Assembly: GCA_963693365.1 (NCBI GenBank)
Contig: CAVNZM010000003.1
Span: 7,006,001-7,070,000 of the forward strand
Length of the DNA: 64,000 nt
From: Amoebidium appalachense
Taxonomy: Eukaryota > Ichthyosporea
Direction of reading: 5' to 3'
Both the position numbers and the translations under genes were made by a program. The notes under the pieces were generated by a model that saw only the letters and a program-made list of their open reading frames with translations, did not search any database and was not told the DNA's origin. Of the stretch, positions 9,975 to 20,840 are shown piece after piece (the first letter of the stretch is position 1; each line of letters starts with the position of its first letter).

Positions 9975-12900
9975 TCAAAACTGCAGGTTCCCCTCCGGTG
10001 CCGCCCACCCGATGGGGTAGCTGCGTACACTGCCGTCGGCCGCCTCGAACACCCCCCTCTTGTCGAACGCCCCCGACTGTGTCTTGCGCTGGTCCTTGCT
10101 GGCCAGGTGGTAGTTGTGGGGGACCCCGGGCACGGGCTCCCGCAGCAGCCGGTGGTTGGTGACGCTCACACTCGGCAGCTCGCCGTGCACCAGCATGCGC
10201 AGGCTGGGGAGGTTCACCATATCGGCCGCCCGGCGGGACAGGGTGATGCCCTTGACCTTCACGTCGGTCTTGCCGTCCTGGGTGCGGTAGGCATACGTCT
10301 TGGGGGCCACCCCCACAAACTCGACGATGGGTGTCGACGTCTCGTTCTTCCAGTTGCCCAGCAAGTCCCCGTTGGTGGAGTCGATGTTGTGGCTGAGGTG
10401 GGGCACCCTGCTGTCGTAGTGGTAGACGATGGAGTCGGTGTCCATGTACACCACCTGCTGGGGGGAGAGGGACCGGAGGGCCCCGTACAGGTGCAGCCGG
10501 GCATGGGCCGTCACGAACGTGCCGATGGCAATGTTGGCGTAGGAGGGGGGTGGGGCCGTCTCCTTCTTGGGCCGGTACTTGATGACCACCCTCTGCTCAC
10601 CGATGGGCTCGACGTCGAGCACCAGCAGGTTGGGGTTCGTCACCAGCACCCTCAGCCTGTCGACGTCGTCGACAAACTCGATGGTGTCCAGCCCTGCCCT
10701 CTGCACCAGCTTGCCCCAGAGGCTGTTCAGAAACAGCTTGCTGATGGTACGCAGGGCCGGGTTGGGCTCGAACTCGTGGGCGGCCACCGTGATGCCGTAG
10801 TGTTCCTTGAACAGGTGCACGAGGGCGGGGATGTCGGCCGGATCTACGGTGGTGCTGGTGAGCTTCACCTTCAGGAACGTCTGCACGTACTTCCGGAAGA
10901 GGTTCTTGGTGCGTTTCTTGAAGTGCACCACGTCGTACACGTCGAGGATGGTGTACCCATCACGCACGGCCACCTTCAGCTCCTCCGTCGTCCACGTGCC
11001 CACCAGTGCCCTCTCCTCGTCCGTGTGTGTGCACATTGTGTGCTCACGTACCCTGGGGTTGCCGTCCTCGTCCATGCAGGTGGCCCGGGCCTCCTCCTTG
11101 CTGCTGCAGGCCCGGCACAGCACAAAGCCCAGCTTGTCGTACCCCTGGGCACCCGTCATACGCACGGGCAGCACGGGGATGAACAGGTCCTTGGGGGGGA
11201 GCACCCTCACACGTGCAACACCAAAGTACCCCTTGGTCCTGGCCTGGGGGGAGCCGGGGGTCATACGGCACGTCTTGTCGAGCCTCTCCTTCAGCACCTG
11301 GGCATCCGTGACGATGGCCGTGGGGTGGTCCTCCGTCTTGATGGGCAGTGACGTGAACCACTGTGACTTGCCCACCGGCATGTACTTGTCAATCATCACG
11401 TACGGGTAGAGGGAGGTGACGTCGACGTACTTGAGCCCGGCCTCCGGCCAGTCCTCCTCCTTGACCTCGATGTGACGGGTGATGACCTCCGTACGGCCAC
11501 CAAAGAAGGCATCACGGAACTGCACCGGGCCCGTGGGCACGGGGGCCACCCTGCCGGTGCCCTCCCTCCGTGCCGCCTGTGCCGCAAGTGCAGCCTTGAC
11601 CTCGGGGCTCTGCCTCAGCCTGTCCCACCTGCACTCCCACATGCTCTGCACCTTGTGCCCCTGGGCACGGATGTACCTCTCGTGGGCCATGGTGCTGTCG
11701 TAGGCCTCCCTGGCCGGCCTCTTCACCACCCTCATCGTCAGATCCTCGTGCCTGTTGCAGTCGGGGCACCCATGGAACACACACCCGTGGAAGAAGTAGT
11801 GGGTGCACGTGCCGTCGTCGTGGGTGGCCTTGGCATCGGCCGTGGCCCTGCCGTGGGGGTCGTACCCGGTGGCCACGTGCCTTGCAACGTCGTCTGGCCC
11901 CACCCCCAGGCCGTGGGTGACGTAGTCGATGTACTCCTGCTCCTTCTTGCTGCTGTTCACGTTGCCCATGGTCTGGTCACGCATCACGGCCACGTCCTTG
12001 GGCATGGCCTGCGTGATCCAGAAGTGCATGGCGAGGGAAGCAAGGGTGACGCACGTGAAGGGGTCGATGCCCGTCAGCTCGATGAGTTTCGACATGAAGG
12101 CCTTGACCACCTGCTGCAGCAGCACCACATCCTTGACACAGTAGTCCTCGCACTGCTGGGCAATGTCGTAGCACGTGCCCGCCGGTGCCTGCCCCTGCAG
12201 CCGTGCCTGCTCCTCCCGCCACCACTGCATGAAGGCAGCATGCTGCTTGGGCTTCATGTCCTGGGCCCCAAAGTCCTCGGGCCCGGGGAAGGGGATGTGG
12301 CCGGCCTTGAAGTTGGCAAAGGTGGCTGCATGGTGGGGGAAGTGGCCCTTCGTCTCCTGGCACCCCATGGCCTTGCCGGCGTCCGACAGCGACATGGTGA
12401 GGAAGTTGAGGGTGTCCACGAACGTCAGCTCCACCACCGTCGTGCGGCTGCCGTCCCCCCTCTGCCCCCCGTGCCTCCTCTTCCGGCCGGTGCCTGCTGC
12501 TGCTGCTGCCTGCTGCACATCACCATGGCCATCACCATGGCCATCACCATGGCCATCACCATGGCCATCACCATGGCCATTGCCATCGTGGCCATGGCCA
12601 TGGCCATCGGCACCATCACCATCACCATCACCATCACCATCCACCCGCATGGGCACGGGGGCTGCTGGTGCACCGGCATTCTTGACGTAGTGGCTTATAC
12701 GGCAGGACTTGATCTTGCTGTTGGCCATGATGGGCACGTACACGTAGTCCTGGCTGCCCACCACCCTCTTGGTCACAAAGTGGAAGTCAAAGCCACTGCC
12801 GTTGTGGCAGTACACCCGGCCACCGGCATGGGCTGGTGTGTCGAACAGCCATGCCACCACCTTGTCAATCACGTGGTGGTGGTCCTCCAGCAGCACATCC

Positions 12901-13937
12901 CACCCGTTCTTGCCGTCGGCAGAGTCCTCCGGCCAGAAGACGATGGGGGTTGAGGGCTGGCCGTCCATTGGCTCGACGTACATGGCCACTGCATGGTACA
13001 CGATGTGGATGAAGTGGGGGTTTTCGGCCGTGTGGTCGGGGGCAGGCACGGGCATGGTCTCGAAGTCCAGCACGATGTCCCTGATGGGCTGTCGGGTCTG
13101 CTTCCACGGCCCCCTGCTGCCATCGTCGTCGGGCACGTGCCGTTTGCACACGTGTGCACCCACCCTGCCGTCGGCACCATCCACCCTGGCCCTCTGCCGT
13201 GCAGGTGACCCCTCCCCCCTCCCCCCCTCCCCCTCCTCCCCCTCCTCCCCCTGCCCATGCTCGTTGGAGTAGCATGCCACCCTGTCGCACGCCGTGCCGT
13301 CTGCATCCGTGTGCGTGCACATGTACACACGTCGCTGGTCACGCTTGCTGCGTATGAGGCACGTGTGGTTGCCGGGCATGTACCCCCCACAGCCCTTGCA
13401 GTCGTAGTCGGTGCACAGGTGCTGTGTCCACGTGTCGTCCTTCTTCTTGCCTCCGTGCTCACCCCCATCATCCCCCTCCCCCTCAGACATCTGCATGAGG
13501 TCGATGCCATCGCCGTTGTCATCATCGTCACCTTCGTCGTCCGACGAGTCGGCAAGGCTGGGTGGGGGGCCTGAGTCGGCATCCTCTGCATCCGAGTCCT
13601 CCTCCGTGTCCGTGCCCCAGCCCCAGTCCTCCCCCTCGTCGTTGGCGCCGGCATCTGCACCTGCATCGTACCCCCCTTGCTCCTGGGCGGTGTGCAGCCG
13701 ACGTAGCCGGCGCACGCTGGCGTACTTGAACTTGTAGAAGAACCGGCCGGCAGGGTTGCCTGACACACACACCCGGCGGGCACCATCCCCAGCATCCATC
13801 ACCCTGTACCCCTGCAGGCCGTGGGTGCACGTGTCCAGCCGGCACCAGAACACGTTGTCGCAGAAGGACAGTCGACCTCTGCCGCCGGCCCCTGCCCCTG
13901 AGCCCTTGAGCTTGGTCACCTGTGGTTGGCCATGCAC
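9975..13937 (-). CDS. Family-B DNA polymerase (Polinton/adintovirus type), exonuclease and polymerase domains
   Basis: The frame gives up to 1320 residues. In order: a basic start; a D/E-rich tract (about residues 90-170); Cys pairs (CTDYDCKGCGGY); Exo I DIVLDFETMP (~290); Exo II HNGSGFDFHF (~380); a His/Gly/Asp repeat (~420-470); Exo III EDYCVKDVVLL (~600); the HGCVFHGCPDC signature (~720); Pol A DVTSLYPYV (~840); Pol B KLFLNSLWGK (~1070); Pol C YMDTDS (~1167). The HGC..HGC..C element is typical of Polinton-type and linear-plasmid protein-primed polymerases. All catalytic Asp/Glu of the Exo and Pol motifs are present, so the domain could be active. The ATG at 13937 is weak. The frame probably continues the preceding one by a frameshift. 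Confidence 0.9.
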   Translation of the reverse strand: MHGQPQVTKLKGSGAGAGGRGRLSFCDNVFWCRLDTCTHGLQGYRVMDAGDGARRVCVSGNPAGRFFYKFKYASVRRLRRLHTAQEQGGYDAGADAGANDEGEDWGWGTDTEEDSDAEDADSGPPPSLADSSDDEGDDDDNGDGIDLMQMSEGEGDDGGEHGGKKKDDTWTQHLCTDYDCKGCGGYMPGNHTCLIRSKRDQRRVYMCTHTDADGTACDRVACYSNEHGQGEEGEEGEGGRGEGSPARQRARVDGADGRVGAHVCKRHVPDDDGSRGPWKQTRQPIRDIVLDFETMPVPAPDHTAENPHFIHIVYHAVAMYVEPMDGQPSTPIVFWPEDSADGKNGWDVLLEDHHHVIDKVVAWLFDTPAHAGGRVYCHNGSGFDFHFVTKRVVGSQDYVYVPIMANSKIKSCRISHYVKNAGAPAAPVPMRVDGDGDGDGDGADGHGHGHDGNGHGDGHGDGHGDGHGDGHGDVQQAAAAAGTGRKRRHGGQRGDGSRTTVVELTFVDTLNFLTMSLSDAGKAMGCQETKGHFPHHAATFANFKAGHIPFPGPEDFGAQDMKPKQHAAFMQWWREEQARLQGQAPAGTCYDIAQQCEDYCVKDVVLLQQVVKAFMSKLIELTGIDPFTCVTLASLAMHFWITQAMPKDVAVMRDQTMGNVNSSKKEQEYIDYVTHGLGVGPDDVARHVATGYDPHGRATADAKATHDDGTCTHYFFHGCVFHGCPDCNRHEDLTMRVVKRPAREAYDSTMAHERYIRAQGHKVQSMWECRWDRLRQSPEVKAALAAQAARREGTGRVAPVPTGPVQFRDAFFGGRTEVITRHIEVKEEDWPEAGLKYVDVTSLYPYVMIDKYMPVGKSQWFTSLPIKTEDHPTAIVTDAQVLKERLDKTCRMTPGSPQARTKGYFGVARVRVLPPKDLFIPVLPVRMTGAQGYDKLGFVLCRACSSKEEARATCMDEDGNPRVREHTMCTHTDEERALVGTWTTEELKVAVRDGYTILDVYDVVHFKKRTKNLFRKYVQTFLKVKLTSTTVDPADIPALVHLFKEHYGITVAAHEFEPNPALRTISKLFLNSLWGKLVQRAGLDTIEFVDDVDRLRVLVTNPNLLVLDVEPIGEQRVVIKYRPKKETAPPPSYANIAIGTFVTAHARLHLYGALRSLSPQQVVYMDTDSIVYHYDSRVPHLSHNIDSTNGDLLGNWKNETSTPIVEFVGVAPKTYAYRTQDGKTDVKVKGITLSRRAADMVNLPSLRMLVHGELPSVSVTNHRLLREPVPGVPHNYHLASKDQRKTQSGAFDKRGVFEAADGSVRSYPIGWAAPEGNLQF

Positions 13938-15628
13938 TTGGCCGACGGGAAGAGGCCACAGCAGTCGTCACAACGGTAAGGCCATGCCTCCTCCCCTGCC
14001 CGTGCAAGCTGCAGACGGCACTCGGGGGTCCACACACAGGCGTAGGCCTGGTCGTTGCGGTCCCCCTTTGACCCACAGTTCTCACACCGGTTCACACAAC
14101 GGTGCACCCCCATGTTCTTGGCTTGCACGGTCTGGTTGCAGTGGTAGCAGGTGCTGAGGCTCCGACGTGCCTCCCCCGTGTGGTTGTCGTGCCGCAGGCG
14201 CTCGATGGTCGTGCTGACACTCGAGGTGATGGCTGTGAAGTGCCCCAGCTTCTGGGAGTGGGCCACGTACATGGTGCACAGCTTGGAGGGGGGCAGGGCC
14301 GTGCTCAGGTCCCCGTACCGGCGTAGCACCCTGCCCTTGCTGTCCATGTCCACCACCACCAGCCGCAGGCGGGTGACTGACTCGGGCTGCTCGGCAATGG
14401 CCGTGTTGAGGGCATCCACGGCTGCACCCAGCTCATCCACCGTCAGGCCGTCCTCTGCAGGCACGGGTAGGTCGTACTTGGCCCACAGCACGTGGGTTGC
14501 CCTCACCAGTCTCCGCAGGTAACGGTCCTGGAAGGAGGTACGGTAGTTGGGTGGGGGCATCAGCAGGTTGCACACCCCACAACCGGAAGATCTGACGACG
14601 TTGCCCACCCCCAGCACATCCCCCGGGGTCAGCAGGTGGCACAGCACGTGGTGGTCCTTGCGATCCATGAGGTTGCCCCCCTTGCCCAGCACCTTGCGTG
14701 TGTGCTCGGTGGGCAGGTTGGCCTGCTCGTTGCCATTGGCTGCCTTCTTGAGCCACATCACCATGCAGTACACCAGGCACAGCTGGGCACAGTTGGGGCC
14801 GTAGGCAAAGCCGTGAAGCTGCTGGTGGTCCAGGCAGGTCTCCCCGGTCACCTGTGGGTCGTCGGTGGTGCAGGCATCCTGCACCAGGGCGGTCACATCC
14901 ACCACGGCCTTGGCCTCCACCAGATCCTGCAGCCACCGTGCATTCACCCCCGTGGTGGTGGACAGGGTGCCGCAGGCCCCCCTCCTCACCATGTCCTTGG
15001 GCCGGGCCACCGTCAGATGCACGCTGGATCGGCCGTCCATGAAGGTCTCGGCTGCACTCTGGGTACGTTGACGTATGTTCTCCATCAGCTTGAGCACCAC
15101 GGCGTTGACATCACCATTGAACACGTCCATGGGGCCGGCTGTAAACACACGACGGTTGGTCACATCGGCATTGGGGTTGCCGTCATCCCCCACCTGGTTG
15201 TCCACACCGTTGGCCTGCACGTGCAGGCTGATGATACGCACAATCAGCATGTCCCCCACCTGCACATCTGCACGGGCAATGGCATCGAACAGCATGGCAG
15301 CAAAGAACTGGGGGAACTCGGTGACGTCAAGGGTGCGCAGGGGTTGGTACTCGAGGGTGTGACCACGCACACCCAGTCCCCGTGCCTGCATGTCATCGCC
15401 ACGGGAACGCAGCCGCCAGTTGCCCTCGGCGGGCATGGCGATGATCTGGGGGTCATCGGGGTGGTTGATGGGGGCGGGGGCCGGGGGGAGGCCGGGGAGG
15501 GGTGGGGGTGGGGGTGGTGGGGCCAACATGGCCTGCAGAAACGGGTGGGCTTGCAGGGTCTGTTGCGGGTCGGCATCCAGTGCCCGCAACAGGTCATCTT
15601 CAAACTCTTCCTGGCTCTCTCTGAACAT
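13916..15628 (-). CDS. N-terminal part of the viral PolB (or separate overlapping gene)
   Basis: ATG 15628 (MFRESQEEFEDDLL) starts 570 residues that end at 13916, overlapping the polymerase frame by 22 bases. The last ~120 residues hold AHSQKLGHFTAITS, then CYHCNQ, HRCVNRCENC and YRCDDCCGLF. This 'HF..I.S' plus zinc-finger order is what precedes the exonuclease in many Polinton and adintovirus polymerases. I therefore read the two frames as one long PolB (about 1,880 residues) broken by a -1/+1 shift at 13916-13937. The upstream ~400 residues, with a Pro-rich stretch at 35-55, are not recognised. Alternatives are programmed frameshifting or two translationally coupled genes. Confidence 0.7.
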   Translation of the reverse strand: MFRESQEEFEDDLLRALDADPQQTLQAHPFLQAMLAPPPPPPPLPGLPPAPAPINHPDDPQIIAMPAEGNWRLRSRGDDMQARGLGVRGHTLEYQPLRTLDVTEFPQFFAAMLFDAIARADVQVGDMLIVRIISLHVQANGVDNQVGDDGNPNADVTNRRVFTAGPMDVFNGDVNAVVLKLMENIRQRTQSAAETFMDGRSSVHLTVARPKDMVRRGACGTLSTTTGVNARWLQDLVEAKAVVDVTALVQDACTTDDPQVTGETCLDHQQLHGFAYGPNCAQLCLVYCMVMWLKKAANGNEQANLPTEHTRKVLGKGGNLMDRKDHHVLCHLLTPGDVLGVGNVVRSSGCGVCNLLMPPPNYRTSFQDRYLRRLVRATHVLWAKYDLPVPAEDGLTVDELGAAVDALNTAIAEQPESVTRLRLVVVDMDSKGRVLRRYGDLSTALPPSKLCTMYVAHSQKLGHFTAITSSVSTTIERLRHDNHTGEARRSLSTCYHCNQTVQAKNMGVHRCVNRCENCGSKGDRNDQAYACVWTPECRLQLARAGEEAWPYRCDDCCGLFPSAKCMANHR

Positions 15629-15660
15629 CTTGAAATGTAACCTTAGATCTCAGGCTGTAA

Positions 15661-15670
15661 TCTTATAAAT
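15661..15670 (-). promoter_or_regulatory. TATA-like element of the PolB gene
   Basis: On the minus strand this reads ATTTATAAGA, about 33-42 bases upstream of ATG 15628. It is the only TATA-like string close to the start. Confidence 0.4.
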
Positions 15671-15869
15671 CTCAAGTTATCAATCTAATTAATAATTACT
15701 AGGCTAATCCTGGCTGTGCCAGAGCAACGCCTCAATAAAGAACAGTATGCAAAATAACAAGCCTGTGCCTGTGCAATAAATCTCCAAAGCAAACATCTTG
15801 CAAAAAAACAACGTCGGTACGTGTTTGTTTGTGTGTGTGTGTGTGGTCTCGGCGGCCGCCTGTGTACCT

Positions 15870-16079
15870 AAGGCGTCCAATAAGAGACCCAGATAGACCG
15901 ATCCGGGCGCTCATTGGACGCCTTGGGGATGGAATGTGCTGTCCTTAATGCTCATTGGACGCCTTGTGCGGCAATTTGCTTTTTTAAGCCGAATTATCAT
16001 TGGTCGCCCTGCGCACCCGTAATACCATTGGACGCCTTGTACATGGAATTCAGAATTCGAATTCCCATTGGACGCCTTG
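15870..16079. repeat. Five direct copies and one inverted copy of a CCAAT-containing 14-mer
   Basis: CATTGGACGCCTTG occurs at 15912, 15953, 15998 (two mismatches), 16026 and 16066; the inverted core AAGGCGTCCAAT is at 15870. Spacings are 41, 45, 28 and 40 bases. Read on the minus strand each direct copy is CAAGGCGTCCAATG and contains a CCAAT box. They lie 240-450 bases upstream of the PolB start, fitting promoter elements for that gene or iterons of a replication origin. The sequence between copies is not conserved, so this is selection on the motif rather than a simple tandem duplication. Confidence 0.7.
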
Positions 16080-16353
16080 CGCAAACCTTCGCATTCCTTT
16101 GATCCGCACTTGTGTACATGTACGCACCACACGTACGCGTACACGTACACGTACACGTGTTCCGCCCTCTCTCTTTAATTGTTTAATCATTTAATTAAAA
16201 CCACGTGCTCTGCACGTGTTTTAAACACACACAGTGTGTGCACGTGCTCCTGTACATATATCCACCCACATCTCATATCCCATATCGCGATATGTGTACA
16301 CAGATATCACATATCTCATATCCACATATCCCATATCCTGAGGGGGGCGGATA

Positions 16354-16449
16354 ATGGTCGAGGTGACGTCATCTTTGATGACGTCACGTCGACCATGTGC
16401 CGCGCCCCTATATGTAGTGGACTACACAGGCATTTTCGGTCTTTCGCGC
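16354..16449. promoter_or_regulatory. CRE palindrome, TATA-like and E2F-like elements
   Basis: A 20-base inverted repeat (16354-16373 with 16377-16396, one mismatch, three-base loop) contains TGACGTCA in each arm (16364-16371, 16379-16386). It is followed by CCCCTATATG near 16406 and TTTCGCGC at 16442-16449, a match to the E2F consensus. Such a cluster resembles a cell-cycle-responsive Pol II promoter. No convincing ORF follows within 500 bases on either strand, so the target is unknown. The region between here and the 5S gene holds only short ORFs. Confidence 0.5.
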
Positions 16450-16980
16450 GGGCGCCAGGGGGACTGCATTTTGGAATGCCATAATGATTTTTGCACTTTT
16501 CACTGTGTTTTTTACACGCATATTGACTTAAATTGACCACCGTATTGCCTTATTTTTTGCTGGTTGCCTGCCGGTTCATTTATGGAGCTGTGGCAGCGTT
16601 TGACTTGGTGGCTTGTGATCGACTGAATTCTGAAGGATTGGCATCGCTGCTTGCAAAGGAATTGCGGCATTATGGATTGCCATTTGAAATCGGATCTGGA
16701 TTGCCATCCATTGAAATCAATCCGGTTTGACAATTTCGTGATTGCGCTTCGCTGGTAAACCAGATCAAACCAGCCACACTTCTGAAGAGAATAAAAGACC
16801 CGCGTTTGAACACTCTTCACACAGTTTTTTCACTGTTCTCCCTCCTCACTTGTCTGTATTTATTTATACACGTCCTTCCATTCTGGCCTATGTAAAAAAA
16901 CGTGGAGAGCTCCATTCTTTCATATGGCACAACTCCGTATTTTTGTAAAGCATAACACCCTCTTCTTTATAGCAACTGTT
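16450..16980. other. Non-coding stretch between the viral control region and the 5S rRNA gene
   Basis: I see no credible gene. AATAAAAGACCC near 16790 is TATA-like. The boundary between integrated virus and host DNA probably lies here, but no terminal repeat could be matched because the virus's left end is outside the window. Confidence 0.4.
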
Positions 16981-17098
16981 GGTTACGGCCATACCTAGCA
17001 GAAAGCACCCCATCTCGTCCGATCTGGGTAGTTAAACTGCTATGGGCGTGGTTAGTACTGCGGTGGGGGACCACGCGGGAATACCACGTGCTGTAATC
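16981..17098 (+). rRNA. 5S ribosomal RNA gene
   Basis: The 118 bases begin GGTTACGGCCATACCTAGCA and end GTGCTGTAATC. The two ends pair as helix I (GGUUACGGC with GCUGUAAUC, including two G-U pairs). The conserved loop A and B segments (GAAAGCAC..., CGTCCGATCT), the internal A-box region (TAGTTAAACTG) and the C-box/loop E part (GGTTAGTACTG ... GGGAATACC) are all present. A T-run follows immediately. It looks intact and is transcribable by RNA polymerase III through internal promoters. It lies about 31 kb from the 28S gene, on the same strand. Confidence 0.93.
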
Positions 17099-17102
17099 TT
17101 TT
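17099..17102 (+). terminator. Pol III T-run terminator of the 5S gene
   Basis: TTTT directly follows the last paired base of the 5S RNA. A second T-run occurs a few bases later. Confidence 0.7.
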
Positions 17103-19913
<2,811 letters not shown>

Positions 19914-20709
19914 TACCTCCTTTGTTATGATCCACCCCTTCCCCTTCCCCAGTTCGGTTTCCCTTCAATCCCCACCTCCCTCCGGTGCTTAAACGACTAT
20001 AAAACATGGCTGCTTAAATCCCCCCCCCCCCCCCCCCAAAAAAAAATGCACGTTCCCCCCTCATCCCCCACGTAGAAATAAATCTATCTCCAGGCTAAAA
20101 TACCCGAGATTCCGGGTATTTCATCAGTATGAATGAATATGAATAGTCAATACATCTCTTGGTAGAATCGAGAGCAACGTACCCATCACTACAAACATGG
20201 ATGCCGCTCTTGCAGGTGAAGTGCTATCACATTGAGGTTTTGTGAGAGGGTAGGCACGTGTCCTAGCTACACACTGCAATCGAAAATTCTAGGAAAAATG
20301 CTAAAAATAGACACCAGTGAGCTGCCGCTCGGCGATCATGCAGAAAAGTGTCCACAATTTCAACGTTTTATTGTAGCCGTGGCAGCGTCCGTCGGAAAGG
20401 CAAAACAACAGAACAGACTTAACTTTACAACAAAACAAAAAGAAACAGTTACGGGGCGGAGAAATGCTCTATGCATACCTGACTATCTGCGCATCGCAAT
20501 TGTGATATTAATTGGGGGTTTACGCTGTTTACTCGAGGCAAAGAGAACCAGTCTCAGGTATGGGGGGGGGGGTTTTGCTCGGAATATCCCCTCAGCGGTA
20601 TATCATGATCACGTACATAGATGTCGGGTGGTGACTATATATCAGGGTTTACTTTCTCTACGAGACACCATAAAGACTACAAGGAGAAATCAATTAGTTG
20701 GGGTTCCCC

Positions 20710-20712
<3 letters not shown>
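19914..20712. other. Unassigned spacer
   Basis: It contains a C-run at about 20020-20036, a perfect 9-base inverted repeat (AAATACCCG/CGGGTATTT, 20098-20121) and an open + frame from 20232 without any feature I recognise. No gene is called. Confidence 0.4.
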
Positions 20713-20751
<39 letters not shown>

Positions 20752-20783
20752 GGGCTCCCCTCGGGACACTCGGTATCAGCTGG

Positions 20784-20840
<57 letters not shown>

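Noticed and set aside
10107-12953. Plus-strand open frames of 414 and 493 codons opposite PolB
   Set aside because: They are antisense shadows of a high-GC gene; the minus strand carries every PolB motif in order.
14492-15640. Plus-strand frame of 382 codons opposite the PolB N-terminus
   Set aside because: Antisense shadow; no motif, and the minus frame has the zinc-finger pattern.
1-16980. Terminal inverted repeats and integrase of the virus
   Set aside because: The left end is outside the window and no matching terminal sequence or integrase gene is visible in this part.
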